This document shows, in pieces, positions 1 through 8,683 of a stretch of DNA of 64,000 bases; the stretch's first letter is position 1, and every line of letters begins with the position of its first letter. Position numbers and translations under genes: made by a program. This DNA comes from an uncultured Prevotellaceae bacterium (lineage in GTDB: Bacteria; Bacteroidota; Bacteroidia; Bacteroidales; Muribaculaceae), in the NCBI GenBank assembly GCA_947169265.1, contig CAMVPC010000001.1:1-64000 (forward strand). The letters are read 5' to 3'. The notes beneath the pieces were generated by a model. The model was not told where the DNA came from. It was given only the letters and a program-made list of their open reading frames with translations, and ran no database searches.

Positions 1-76
1 TCGTCAAAATAGTCCAAAACTAATTGGCGTGTCCCATTGCGGAAAACAGGAAAAACCGAAAACACCGATGCAGACT

Positions 77-101
77 GCAAGCCGCCCGGAGGGCGGCTTG
101 C
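77..101 (-). terminator. Intrinsic terminator after the MurT-like gene
   Basis: An 11-bp perfect inverted repeat (77-87 with 91-101) with a 3-base loop lies about 70 bases beyond the stop codon of the minus-strand gene ending at 173. Read on the minus strand it is followed by a T-rich stretch. It probably ends the long minus-strand run of peptidoglycan genes. The rest of 1-172 shows no gene. Confidence 0.65.
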
Positions 102-172
102 AACCGTCGTGACGTCTCCTCATTTAGCATCACTGAGGTCGCCCCCGGGGCGGCGTGCGATTTAGTGTGGCG

Positions 173-1927
173 TTAAATTTTGATGTAGATGCGGCGGCGA
201 TAGAGGATGTAGCCGAAGCACCACACGATGAGCACAAACGCGATGGCAAACAAGCACGAGGCGGCCTCGGGGTTGTGAGCCTTGACGCTGCCATTGTCGT
301 TGCGCTCGGCGCCGGTGACCCACTTGCAGCCGTCGTGCAGTAGCGAGTGGAACGTGAAGGTACGACCCTGGCTCGAGGCGGCTTCGAGCGCTTGGTTGTA
401 GGCTTCGACGGCTTTGTCGGGTGTCACGCTGTCGGGTAACTCTTTCGTGCCGCAGCCGGCAAGGTTGGTAATCAGCAGGTCGCGCGGCGTGGAGAACACT
501 TCGGTGAGGCCGCCCTCCTTGCCGTCGCCCTGCTCGAGTGCCATGAGCGCGCGCCCGTGCCCATCGCCGGCGGCGAGAGCATAGAGGCCGCGTGCCCGGG
601 CGTGGTCTTGCGCGAGGCCCATCATGCCGTAGTCGTGAGCCAGCGCGAGGTCGAAGCGGGCCGCGTTCATCGCCGAGTCGGCGGCTTCTTGCATCAGGGG
701 CAGGGCACGCGCGCTGTCGCCGGCGTTAAGGTAAGTGACGGCGAGGTTAAAGCGAGCCTCGTTCAGTCCGGCGTCGGCGGCCTGTCTGAAGAGTTGTTGC
801 GCCTTTAGTGTGTCAGACTCCACACCCTCGCCGTTGTAGGTCATGATAGCCAGGTTGTTGCAGGCCTCGGGAAGATTGGCGCGCGCGGCCGTGTCGAGCA
901 GTTTGGCGGCTTTCTCCTGGTCGGCGGCGCAATAGTCGGCCGAGTGGCCCAGGATAACGGCGCTGAACACGATGGAGAGCACGGTGCCCACGAGGTAGCA
1001 GAACAGCGGATTCACGCCGAAGGACTGGAAGAATCGGCACCACCGGTCGTGTCCCTTGATGTCGATGATATAGACGAGCAATGACAGGATGCACGAGGCC
1101 ATGCCCGTGGTGATGAGCACGTAAGACGTGGTCCACGCCTTTTTGCCGCACGGAATGCCATACTGCAGCAACCAGCCGGCCAGCAGCAGCCCTATGCCCA
1201 GTGTGGCCACCTTGACCACGCGCTCGCGGTTGTCGCGGTATTTGATGAGAAGACTGCCCACCATGAAGCCGATGAGCACATGGGCCACGCAAGCGATGGT
1301 GCTCAGCACGCCCTCGGGGTCGAGAGCGAGGCGCAACCCGTAGGCGCTCTCGTGGTACATGTGGTCGTCGCCCAGCACGGCCAGGTCGACGCGCGACAGG
1401 ATGTTGGCCGTCGAGAACTCGTAGCCGTTGCCCCATCCCAGTAGTGCGGCGTAGCCCACCAGCAACAGCCCGATGACCCACGGAATGAACTTCTGCTTGA
1501 CGAAGATGGCAATCATCGAACCGAAGAAATAGACGAGGGCCAAGCGCTGGAACACGCCCAGGAAACGCAGGTGATTCCACCAGCGGCTCATGTCGAAGGT
1601 GGAGCCGAAGAAACTGCGGAGCGTCATGCCGAACAAGCTCACGGCCCACCCGATGAGGAACAGCACCAGGGTGCGGCGCACGATTTTCCACAGTAGGGAC
1701 TTGCCGGGCTTGAAATCGAACTTGCGTAGCGAGAAAAACATCGATACGCCCATGACAAACACGAAGAAGGGGAACACGAGGTCGGTGGGCGTGAGCCCTA
1801 TCCACTCGGCGTGTTTAAGCGGGGCGTAAAGATTTCCCCACGACCCGGGGTTGTTCACCAGCAACATGCCGGCGATGGTGATGCCGCGCAAGATGTCGAC
1901 GGCCAGCAATCTCTTGTTTTCTTTCAT
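173..1927 (-). CDS. DUF5009/HGSNAT-like multi-pass membrane protein with inserted Sel1 repeats (probable MurNAc transporter, MurT-like)
   Basis: The 584-residue product starts with a DILRG motif in the first membrane helix and has about ten hydrophobic helices, as in the heparan-alpha-glucosaminide N-acetyltransferase-like (DUF5009) family. As I recall, a protein of this kind was reported as the inner-membrane MurNAc transporter MurT of Tannerella forsythia; here that role is inferred from the NamZ, AmpG, MurQ and kinase genes nearby. Residues about 332-468 are not membrane helices but 3-4 Sel1/TPR-like units (NLAxxYxxGxG, ALPLMQEAAD), placed before the last helix at about 555-575. The next gene upstream ends 9 bases away, so it is the last gene of an operon. 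Acyltransferase activity is the alternative. Confidence 0.75.
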   Translation of the reverse strand: MKENKRLLAVDILRGITIAGMLLVNNPGSWGNLYAPLKHAEWIGLTPTDLVFPFFVFVMGVSMFFSLRKFDFKPGKSLLWKIVRRTLVLFLIGWAVSLFGMTLRSFFGSTFDMSRWWNHLRFLGVFQRLALVYFFGSMIAIFVKQKFIPWVIGLLLVGYAALLGWGNGYEFSTANILSRVDLAVLGDDHMYHESAYGLRLALDPEGVLSTIACVAHVLIGFMVGSLLIKYRDNRERVVKVATLGIGLLLAGWLLQYGIPCGKKAWTTSYVLITTGMASCILSLLVYIIDIKGHDRWCRFFQSFGVNPLFCYLVGTVLSIVFSAVILGHSADYCAADQEKAAKLLDTAARANLPEACNNLAIMTYNGEGVESDTLKAQQLFRQAADAGLNEARFNLAVTYLNAGDSARALPLMQEAADSAMNAARFDLALAHDYGMMGLAQDHARARGLYALAAGDGHGRALMALEQGDGKEGGLTEVFSTPRDLLITNLAGCGTKELPDSVTPDKAVEAYNQALEAASSQGRTFTFHSLLHDGCKWVTGAERNDNGSVKAHNPEAASCLFAIAFVLIVWCFGYILYRRRIYIKI

Positions 1928-1936
1928 ATACTGTGA

Positions 1937-4720
1937 TTAATTGTTAGTGACAAGATGTTGATTAAGCAGGTAGATGAGCGACTGATAGGGTACACCACTG
2001 TGCGTGGTGAGGCCTATCTCGCAGGTGCGGCTATTCGAGAATCCACGCTTCACGCCATGTGCGGCGAGGGCTTCTCGCAGCTTGCGCAGCGCCCACTCGT
2101 TGAGTTCGGGATGGGTGAAACCCTTGTCGCCGGCAAAGCCGCAGCAGCCCACACCTTCGGGCAGGAAGACACGCGTGGAGCAACGTCGCGCAAGGTCCAC
2201 GAGTTTGTCGCCTATGCCCATGAGTCGCGTGGAGCAGGTGAGGTGCAAGGCCACAGGCTCGTCGTCTCGCGTGAATTGCAGCTCGGGTGCCACCCGGTCG
2301 TGGATGAACTCCATGAGTTCCAGTGGTTCGACGCACGTGAAGTGTTGTCGCATGTGGTGCAGGCAGGGACTTTGGTCGCACACCACGGGCCACTCGCCGT
2401 TGTTCGAGGCTTGCAGCAACGCTTCTTCGAGTTGTGCGGCCTTGGTGTCGGCGATGTCGGGCATACCTTTACTGGCCCAAATCATGCCGCAGCACAGTCG
2501 CTTCATGTCTTTGGGGAAGATGACTTGCCATCCGGCGCGCGAGAGGAAACTGACGACGGTGTCGACGAGGTCGGTGTCCACCCCCTTGCCGCGCCCCATC
2601 GTTTGATTGAGGCAACTGGGGAAGTATACCACCTTGCGGTCGCCTGTGGCCGGCGGCGTCGCAATCGCGCTTTTGGGGCGTGGCAACGAGGGCGTCCACA
2701 GGGGCATTCCCAACTTGTGCAGTCCGCGCCCCACAGCCGTCACGCCTTTGTCGCCGAGCACGACATGCCCGGCGTGAGCCACATAGAGTAGTCCTTTGAG
2801 CGAGGTTTTCACTCCCGCGAAGTGGCGTGCCACCCACTTGCCGGTGCCGTGTCCCAAGCTGCCTTTGGGCAACGCCTCGGCGCGCAGGTCGTGGGTGAGT
2901 TCGCCCACGTTGATTTTCATGGGACACGAGGTGGCGCACAGGCCATCGGCGGCACAGGTGACGTTGCCCGGGTAGCGGTATTGCCGCTCAAGGGCGCGCA
3001 GTAGCGCGGCGTTCTCGCCGGTGGCGCGCAGACGCGCCATTTCGCGCTGCACGATGATGCGTTGCCGCGACGAGAGGGTGAAGCCGGCGCTCACACAGTT
3101 CACCTCGCAAAAACCGCACTCGATGCACTTGTCCACGCGGTCGCTCACGCGCGGCATGGGCTTGAGGTGCTTGATGTAGCACTCGGAGTCGTCGTTGAAG
3201 ATGACGCCCGGGTTGAGGATGCCCAGCGGGTCGAAGATGCGCTTAATCTCGCGCATGATGTCGTAAGCCTCGTCGCCCCACTCGCGCTTGACGAAGGGCG
3301 CCATGTTGCGGCCCGTGCCGTGCTCGGCTTTGAGCGAGCCGTCATATTTGTCGATGACCAGCTTCACGGTGGCCTCCATGAGGTCGCGGTAGCGGTCTAT
3401 TTCTTGTCGTGTGTCGAAGGATTGCGCGATGATGAAGTGGTAGTTGCCCTCCAGGGCGTGGCCGTATATGCAGCTGTCGCTGTAGCCGTGGTCTATGAGC
3501 ATTTGCGCCAGGTCGACGGTGGCTTCGGGAAGGTCCTCGATGTGGAAGGCCACGTCCTCGATGATGACCGTGGTGCCCACGGGGCGCGTGCCGCCCACGC
3601 TGGGGAAGATGCCCGAGCGGATGGCCCAATATTTGCCATATTCCTTGGGATCGTCGGTGAAGCGGGCGGGCACGGCGAGCTTGTAGCCGCACAGAATTTC
3701 CTCAATGGCGGCGATATTCGTTTCGAGCTCTTCGCGGCTGTCGGCAAACGTTTGGATGAGGACAGCGGTGAGGTCTTTGCCTGTGGTGTCGTTCACGCTG
3801 GCCAGCGACTTGCGGTCGAGCAGCTCGGCACAATGCACCGGGCCTTTCTTGAGCGCTACAACGGCCTCGCAGGCCGCGCGCATCTGCTCAAAGTAGAGCA
3901 TGGCGCTGGCGCGGTGAGGAAACAGGTGTCCGGTCTTCATCGTGAACCGGCTGGCAAAAGCCAGTGTGCCCTCGCTGCCCACCATGAGGTGGGTGATGAT
4001 GTCGAAGGGGTCGCTGAAGCGGGCGAGCGGCAACAGGTTGAGGCCCGTCACGTTCTTGATGGCATACTTGTGCAGGATGCGCGCCTTGAGTTCGGGATTA
4101 CCTTGCACGCGGTCGCGCAACCGCTCGATGCCGGCGATAAAGTCGGGGTGGCTGCGGCCGAATGCCTCGCGGCTTGCGGCGTCGCCCGTGTCAAGCACAG
4201 TGCCGTCGGCCAGCACCATGCGCAGCGACACCAGTTCGCGGTCGCTATTGGCGTGGGTGCCGCAGCTCATGCCGCTGGCGTTGTTGATGACGATACCGCC
4301 CACCATGGCGCTGTTTTTCGATGCCGGGTCGGGCGTGAATGTGCGTCCATGGGGTGCCAGGATGCGGTCTACTTCAGCTCCCACGAGGCCGGGCTGCATG
4401 GTGATAAGCGTGGCGTCGTCGTTGAGCGAGTAGTCTTCCCAGTGCTTGCCGGCGACGATGAGAATGGAATCGGTGTTGGTCTGCCCGCTCAAGCTCGTGC
4501 CGGCCGCGCGGAAGGTGACGGGGAACCGCAATTCGCTCGCTATCGCGAGCAACCGCGACACCTCCTGCTCGTTTTTACTGCGCACCACCACTTGCGGCAC
4601 GTTGCGGTAGAAACCGGCGTCGGTGCCCCACGCCAGGCGCCGCAGCTCGTCGGTATAGATGCGCTCGCGCGGGATAAACGCCTTTATTTGCTTTACAAAA
4701 TCCTTATATCTCTGTTCCAT
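1937..4720 (-). CDS. FAD-binding and [4Fe-4S] oxidoreductase, D-lactate/D-2-hydroxyacid dehydrogenase type
   Basis: The 927-residue protein fuses a GlcD-like FAD domain (about 1-470; FRAAGTSLSGQT flavin loop, late AEHGTGRNM motif) to a GlcF-like iron-sulfur part: two cluster motifs CIECGFCEVNC and CAADGLCATSCP at about 530-605, then two CCG domains (CCGMIW, CCGFAGDKGF). This is the layout of YdiJ and of D-lactate:quinone oxidoreductases. There is no signal peptide, so it should sit on the cytoplasmic face of the membrane and pass electrons to a quinone or soluble carrier. It lies between the MurT-like and NamZ genes with 9-base gaps. MurQ releases D-lactate from MurNAc-6-phosphate, so D-lactate is the likeliest substrate; D-2-hydroxyglutarate or glycolate remain possible. 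Confidence 0.85.
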   Translation of the reverse strand: MEQRYKDFVKQIKAFIPRERIYTDELRRLAWGTDAGFYRNVPQVVVRSKNEQEVSRLLAIASELRFPVTFRAAGTSLSGQTNTDSILIVAGKHWEDYSLNDDATLITMQPGLVGAEVDRILAPHGRTFTPDPASKNSAMVGGIVINNASGMSCGTHANSDRELVSLRMVLADGTVLDTGDAASREAFGRSHPDFIAGIERLRDRVQGNPELKARILHKYAIKNVTGLNLLPLARFSDPFDIITHLMVGSEGTLAFASRFTMKTGHLFPHRASAMLYFEQMRAACEAVVALKKGPVHCAELLDRKSLASVNDTTGKDLTAVLIQTFADSREELETNIAAIEEILCGYKLAVPARFTDDPKEYGKYWAIRSGIFPSVGGTRPVGTTVIIEDVAFHIEDLPEATVDLAQMLIDHGYSDSCIYGHALEGNYHFIIAQSFDTRQEIDRYRDLMEATVKLVIDKYDGSLKAEHGTGRNMAPFVKREWGDEAYDIMREIKRIFDPLGILNPGVIFNDDSECYIKHLKPMPRVSDRVDKCIECGFCEVNCVSAGFTLSSRQRIIVQREMARLRATGENAALLRALERQYRYPGNVTCAADGLCATSCPMKINVGELTHDLRAEALPKGSLGHGTGKWVARHFAGVKTSLKGLLYVAHAGHVVLGDKGVTAVGRGLHKLGMPLWTPSLPRPKSAIATPPATGDRKVVYFPSCLNQTMGRGKGVDTDLVDTVVSFLSRAGWQVIFPKDMKRLCCGMIWASKGMPDIADTKAAQLEEALLQASNNGEWPVVCDQSPCLHHMRQHFTCVEPLELMEFIHDRVAPELQFTRDDEPVALHLTCSTRLMGIGDKLVDLARRCSTRVFLPEGVGCCGFAGDKGFTHPELNEWALRKLREALAAHGVKRGFSNSRTCEIGLTTHSGVPYQSLIYLLNQHLVTNN

Positions 4721-4729
4721 GTGTATGGT

Positions 4730-5998
4730 TTAGGGGAGGTCGATGAGGTCGAGGTCGCTGCCTTCGTGGTAGAGGTAATATCGTGTGGAAAGTTGCTTGA
4801 AGGCCGCGGCGTCCTTGTTGAAGTAGGCCTCAATGTCCTCCACACGGTAGCGCTTGATGAAGCGCTCGCGAATCTCCTTGGTGCCACACACCTTGTCGAA
4901 CATGTTGTAACGCTTGGGATTCTGCTCAAACAGCTCCTTGTCGGGGTACATCTCGTGGATAACTTGCAGGAAGTAGAATTGCGTGAGCGTGAGACGGGCC
5001 GCGTCGGGGTCGGTGATATAGGTCTGCACGCCGTGCACTTCTTGCAGCGACTTGTCCACGGCCACACTCAGGGCAAAGAACGGCTTGTAGTGAATGGGGC
5101 GGAAGTGCATGCCCGGCAGGTTGAGGGCGTTCATGCGACGGCACAACTCTTCGGCGTCGATCCACGAGGCGGCGAAGGTCTCGAAGGGCAACGTATAGCC
5201 GATGCCGGTGTTGAAGATGTAGAGCTCGCCCAGGATGCCGCTCACGGGATAGAAAAAGGCGTTCTCGGGGGCGGGGATTTGCGGCGAGGGAAGCACCCAG
5301 GGCATGCCGGTGTCGCGGAACTTCATGTCGCGTGTCCAGCCCTGCATGGGAATGACGGTGAGCTTGGCCTGTCCCTTAATCTTGTGCTCGCCGTTGAGCA
5401 GACGGGCGAGTTCGCCCGGTGTGAGTCCATATAAATAAGGTATGGAATACTTGCTCACAAACGAGAAGTAGCCGTCCTCCACAAGGTTCCCTTCTACCTT
5501 GTTACCGCCCAGGGGATTGGGGCGGTCGAGGACCATGAACTCGATGCCGTTTTCGGCGCAGGCCTCCATGCACACGCCCATCGTGGCGTAGAACGTGTAG
5601 CTGCGGCAGCCGATGTCTTGAATGTCGTACACGAGTACGTCGATGCCGCGTAGCATCTCGGGCGTGGGTTTGTGCGTTTTGCCGAAGAGCGAGTACATCT
5701 TGATGCCGGTGGCGGGATCCACGGCGTCGCCCACGGCGTCGCCGGCATGGGCGTTACCGCGCACGCCGTGCTCGGGGCCAAAGAGAGCCACGAGCTTCAC
5801 GCCGGGCGCCTCGTTGAGGATGTCGACAGTGCTCTTGAGGTTGTTGTCGATGCCGCTGGGGTTGGTCACCAGCCCCACACGCTTGCCTTGCAACTGCTTG
5901 AATCCGCTGTCGCGCAGCACTTCAATACCGGGTTTCACCACGGCGCCGGCGGCCATTACCACCACAGTGGCCATGAGAAATAAATAGTATCGTTTCAT
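4730..5998 (-). CDS. namZ: Exo-beta-N-acetylmuramidase, NamZ family (DUF1343)
   Basis: The 422-residue protein carries a signal peptide (hydrophobic residues about 4-20) and then the DUF1343 domain: GKRVGLVTNPSG, ALFGPEHGVRG, VYDIQDIGCRSYT and DRPNPLGG are all present. NamZ enzymes (GH171) remove MurNAc from non-reducing ends of peptidoglycan glycan chains. Export places it in the periplasm, where free MurNAc would be produced for the membrane protein encoded two genes downstream. It is 9 bases from the D-lactate dehydrogenase-type gene. The length is normal for the family. Confidence is high in the family and moderate in the exact substrate. Confidence 0.88.
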   Translation of the reverse strand: MKRYYLFLMATVVVMAAGAVVKPGIEVLRDSGFKQLQGKRVGLVTNPSGIDNNLKSTVDILNEAPGVKLVALFGPEHGVRGNAHAGDAVGDAVDPATGIKMYSLFGKTHKPTPEMLRGIDVLVYDIQDIGCRSYTFYATMGVCMEACAENGIEFMVLDRPNPLGGNKVEGNLVEDGYFSFVSKYSIPYLYGLTPGELARLLNGEHKIKGQAKLTVIPMQGWTRDMKFRDTGMPWVLPSPQIPAPENAFFYPVSGILGELYIFNTGIGYTLPFETFAASWIDAEELCRRMNALNLPGMHFRPIHYKPFFALSVAVDKSLQEVHGVQTYITDPDAARLTLTQFYFLQVIHEMYPDKELFEQNPKRYNMFDKVCGTKEIRERFIKRYRVEDIEAYFNKDAAAFKQLSTRYYLYHEGSDLDLIDLP

Positions 5999-6022
5999 AG
6001 AGGAATAGTTGGTTGAATGAAG

Positions 6023-6580
6023 TTATTTTTTCCTTTTGATAGTATGCTTGAGTTTGAGTACCGCAAAATTTAATTCAATCTCTGTTTCGGTCTCATCGGT
6101 GTGCATGTTGTCCCCGAACAAGTCATCCACAATCTCGCCACTGCGTCGCATGAGCGACTTTTGTTTTAATTCGTCGGGGTTCTGAGTCATCTCGTGGATA
6201 TTGCGCGACAACTCTCTCAACTTGGCAAATGCCTCAATGATGGCAAGGGTGGTCTGCACGGCCTTGTCGCCTTTGAGGATGGTGGCAAGCATATACAATC
6301 CTTTCTCGGTAAAGGCTTTATAGTTGTATTTGGAGTGGGTTCCTTTTCCTCCTCTTTGTTCTAAGGTCAAAAATTTTGATCTTAGAGCAGAGGATTCCTC
6401 ATTGTTGAGAGTGATGATATAACCATTAGGAAACTTGTTTGGATTATTTTTTACAGCTTGGTTAATAATTCTCGTTTCTACGCCGTAGAGTTGCGCCACG
6501 TCGTGGTCAAGAATTACGTCTTGTCCATGAATGGTCAGAATCTTGTCGTTGACCGAATCAAATTTTACAATACTGCTCAT
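6023..6580 (-). CDS. ORF6N domain DNA-binding protein (phage antirepressor type)
   Basis: The 185-residue protein has an N-terminal ORF6N domain: VILDHDVAQLYGVETRIINQ followed by NPNKFP and a FTEKGLYMLATILKG segment, then a charged C-terminal region. ORF6N/KilA-N proteins occur in phages and in bacterial chromosomes as DNA-binding antirepressor-like proteins. This gene lies between ampG and namZ in the same direction (24 and 38 bases from its neighbours) and is visibly more AT-rich than they are, which suggests later insertion into the cluster. Whether it regulates the operon or is a passenger cannot be read from the sequence. Confidence 0.8.
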   Translation of the reverse strand: MSSIVKFDSVNDKILTIHGQDVILDHDVAQLYGVETRIINQAVKNNPNKFPNGYIITLNNEESSALRSKFLTLEQRGGKGTHSKYNYKAFTEKGLYMLATILKGDKAVQTTLAIIEAFAKLRELSRNIHEMTQNPDELKQKSLMRRSGEIVDDLFGDNMHTDETETEIELNFAVLKLKHTIKRKK

Positions 6581-6618
6581 CTTTGTTTAGGTTAATAGTT
6601 CATCAACGTTTCATCTGA

Positions 6619-8655
6619 TTACTCCTTGAGGCTTTTTTCTTCATTGTCCTTTTTCAGGCCGAAAGAGGGATCCACTTTCACGATGAATGCGGCACCGATT
6701 GTGAACAAGCAGCAAATCATAGTCCAAACGAAGAAGTTTTGATAGCCGATGAGGTCTTCAAGCCATCCTGCCATCATACCCATCATCATGGAGAGTGCCA
6801 TAAAGCCGGTGCAAATAGCGTAATGCGCCGTCTTATATTTGCCCTCACTATAATATATAAGGTAAAGCATATAGGCCGTGAATCCGAAGCCGTAACCAAA
6901 TTGCTCGATGAAAACGCAAATGTTAACTGTGAGGAACGACTGATCTTGGGTGAACGACAGATATATAAATGTAAGGCAAGTGAGCGACATGCTCCACGCC
7001 ATAGGATGTAGCCATTTCTTAAGACCACCCTTAGCCGCCACGATGCCGCCAATGATACCGCCCAAAGTGAGGCCGATAATACCCACAGTGCCATATACGA
7101 TGCCTACCTCGCTAGTCGAAAGGGCCAAACCGCCTTTGTCGAGTGGGTCAACGAGGAACGGCATAATGATTTTCGTCAACTGGGCCTCGGGGAAGCGATA
7201 GAAAAGCATGAACAAGATGGCGGCTATGGTTTGCCACACGGGGAACTTTGTGAAGAAAGTCTTGAAGGTGTCAAAGAAACCACTCACGATTTCTTTTGCC
7301 GTCATTTTTTGTTGGTTGGCATCAACTGCCGGTTTAGGTAATGCCCAACTGTGATAAATGACAATGGCTAAGAAGAACGCCGATAAAACCACAAAAACTA
7401 TGGCCCAAGCAAGTGGTATATTGCCCGAAGTGCCGAGGAACGATGACGATACTTTCTCCTTGATTTTATTATCGATAGTGAAATGGATATAAGCCGGTTT
7501 GTCCCAGTTGGTTTCGTTGAATACGAATCTTGACTTGTCAACTTTTATGTCGGTGCTTCCCTTATCGTTGGCGATATTAAGCACATACTCCTCGCCTGGA
7601 GCAGGCTTCTTGTTGAGCCTGACGGCCACAATGGCAAAATTGGAGCCGGTGGCATCGGCTTTTATGTTTTTGAACTTGTCGGGGAATGTGGTGGCTATGA
7701 AGTTTTCAAATCCCGATTTGACGACTTCTTTCTTGGAAATGTCGCTCGCGCTTGCGGTTACGCTGTCGCCGTTAACGATGCCGATATATGCATAATGGTC
7801 GCCAGTCCACTCGGCCCTTACGAGTTTGAAGTCGTCTTTCTTGTTAAGCATCAACTTGTCATCGCTCGTGAAGTCGGGGTCGGGGATATAGAAGCCATTA
7901 GCGATATTTGAGCGGTTGATTGAGTCTCCGATTGCTTTGGTGTATTCGGCAAAAGTCATTGCCGAATCGCCCATTGCCCCCTCCTCGGGCACTTTAACCG
8001 AGGTGGCGATGGAGTTGGAACTGACGATGAAGTGAACGTCGCCGGTGAGGTCGGCTTCGGAGGGGTCTATGGTGGGAAGCACGGCCTCGGTGGCTGTGGC
8101 TTGCGGGTCGGCCTCGATGTCGATGCGTACGGGTTCGAGCCCCGAATTCATTTCAATCACGCCGGCCAAAATCACCAGCAGGCCTTGCCCCACTACGGTG
8201 GCAATGCGGTAGAAAGTGGAACGTATGCCCACAAATAGCGACTGCTCGTGCTCGGTGAGCGCCAGCATATAGAAACCGTCGGCGGCAATGTCGTGGGTAG
8301 CGCTGGCAAATCCCATCAGCATGAACACGGCGAAGGTGAGTTGCACCCACCAGGCGGTGGGGATAGTGAAAGCGATGCCCGCTAAGGCAATGGCCACCAC
8401 CCATTGCATGATGAGAATCCACCACCGTTTGGTTTTGATGATGTCCACGAATGGGCTCCAAAAGGGCTTGATTACCCAGGGTAGTCCCAGCCATCCGGTA
8501 TAAAGAGCGATGTCGGTGTTCGACATACCCAATCGCTTGTACATGATTACCGAGATTGTCATTACGGCCACATAAGGAAGTCCTTGCGCAAAATAGAGAG
8601 TGGGAATCCAAGCCCAAGGATTTCTTTTCGTCGTTTTTTTGATTTTGTTACTCAT
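6619..8655 (-). CDS. ampG: AmpG-like muropeptide permease (MFS) with large periplasmic insertion
   Basis: The 678-residue protein begins as an AmpG-type major facilitator: YFAQGLPY in helix 1, then HDIAADG after helix 4, and ends with the second helix bundle (about 413-665). AmpG normally has roughly 420-490 residues. The extra length is a hydrophilic block at about residues 170-412 between helices 5 and 6, a loop that should face the periplasm. Its end resembles Calx-beta-type or similar beta-sandwich repeats (RLNKKPAPG, then SRFVFNETNWDKP). AmpG imports anhydro-muropeptides; neighbouring SpoIID-like and NamZ genes fit this. The insert could bind substrate or the cell wall. Base composition is less GC-rich than the flanking genes. 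Confidence 0.82.
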   Translation of the reverse strand: MSNKIKKTTKRNPWAWIPTLYFAQGLPYVAVMTISVIMYKRLGMSNTDIALYTGWLGLPWVIKPFWSPFVDIIKTKRWWILIMQWVVAIALAGIAFTIPTAWWVQLTFAVFMLMGFASATHDIAADGFYMLALTEHEQSLFVGIRSTFYRIATVVGQGLLVILAGVIEMNSGLEPVRIDIEADPQATATEAVLPTIDPSEADLTGDVHFIVSSNSIATSVKVPEEGAMGDSAMTFAEYTKAIGDSINRSNIANGFYIPDPDFTSDDKLMLNKKDDFKLVRAEWTGDHYAYIGIVNGDSVTASASDISKKEVVKSGFENFIATTFPDKFKNIKADATGSNFAIVAVRLNKKPAPGEEYVLNIANDKGSTDIKVDKSRFVFNETNWDKPAYIHFTIDNKIKEKVSSSFLGTSGNIPLAWAIVFVVLSAFFLAIVIYHSWALPKPAVDANQQKMTAKEIVSGFFDTFKTFFTKFPVWQTIAAILFMLFYRFPEAQLTKIIMPFLVDPLDKGGLALSTSEVGIVYGTVGIIGLTLGGIIGGIVAAKGGLKKWLHPMAWSMSLTCLTFIYLSFTQDQSFLTVNICVFIEQFGYGFGFTAYMLYLIYYSEGKYKTAHYAICTGFMALSMMMGMMAGWLEDLIGYQNFFVWTMICCLFTIGAAFIVKVDPSFGLKKDNEEKSLKE

Positions 8656-8683
8656 GATGTATTTCAGTTTAGGTTGTTTCGCT

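Noticed and set aside
3062-5434. A 790-codon open frame on the plus strand opposite the FAD/Fe-S and namZ genes
   Set aside because: It is antisense to two well-supported genes and has repetitive V/A/G/H-rich composition typical of the reverse of GC-rich coding DNA; no domain is recognisable.
6023-6580. ORF6N gene as a sign of a prophage
   Set aside because: No other phage gene, integrase or attachment repeat is found around it.
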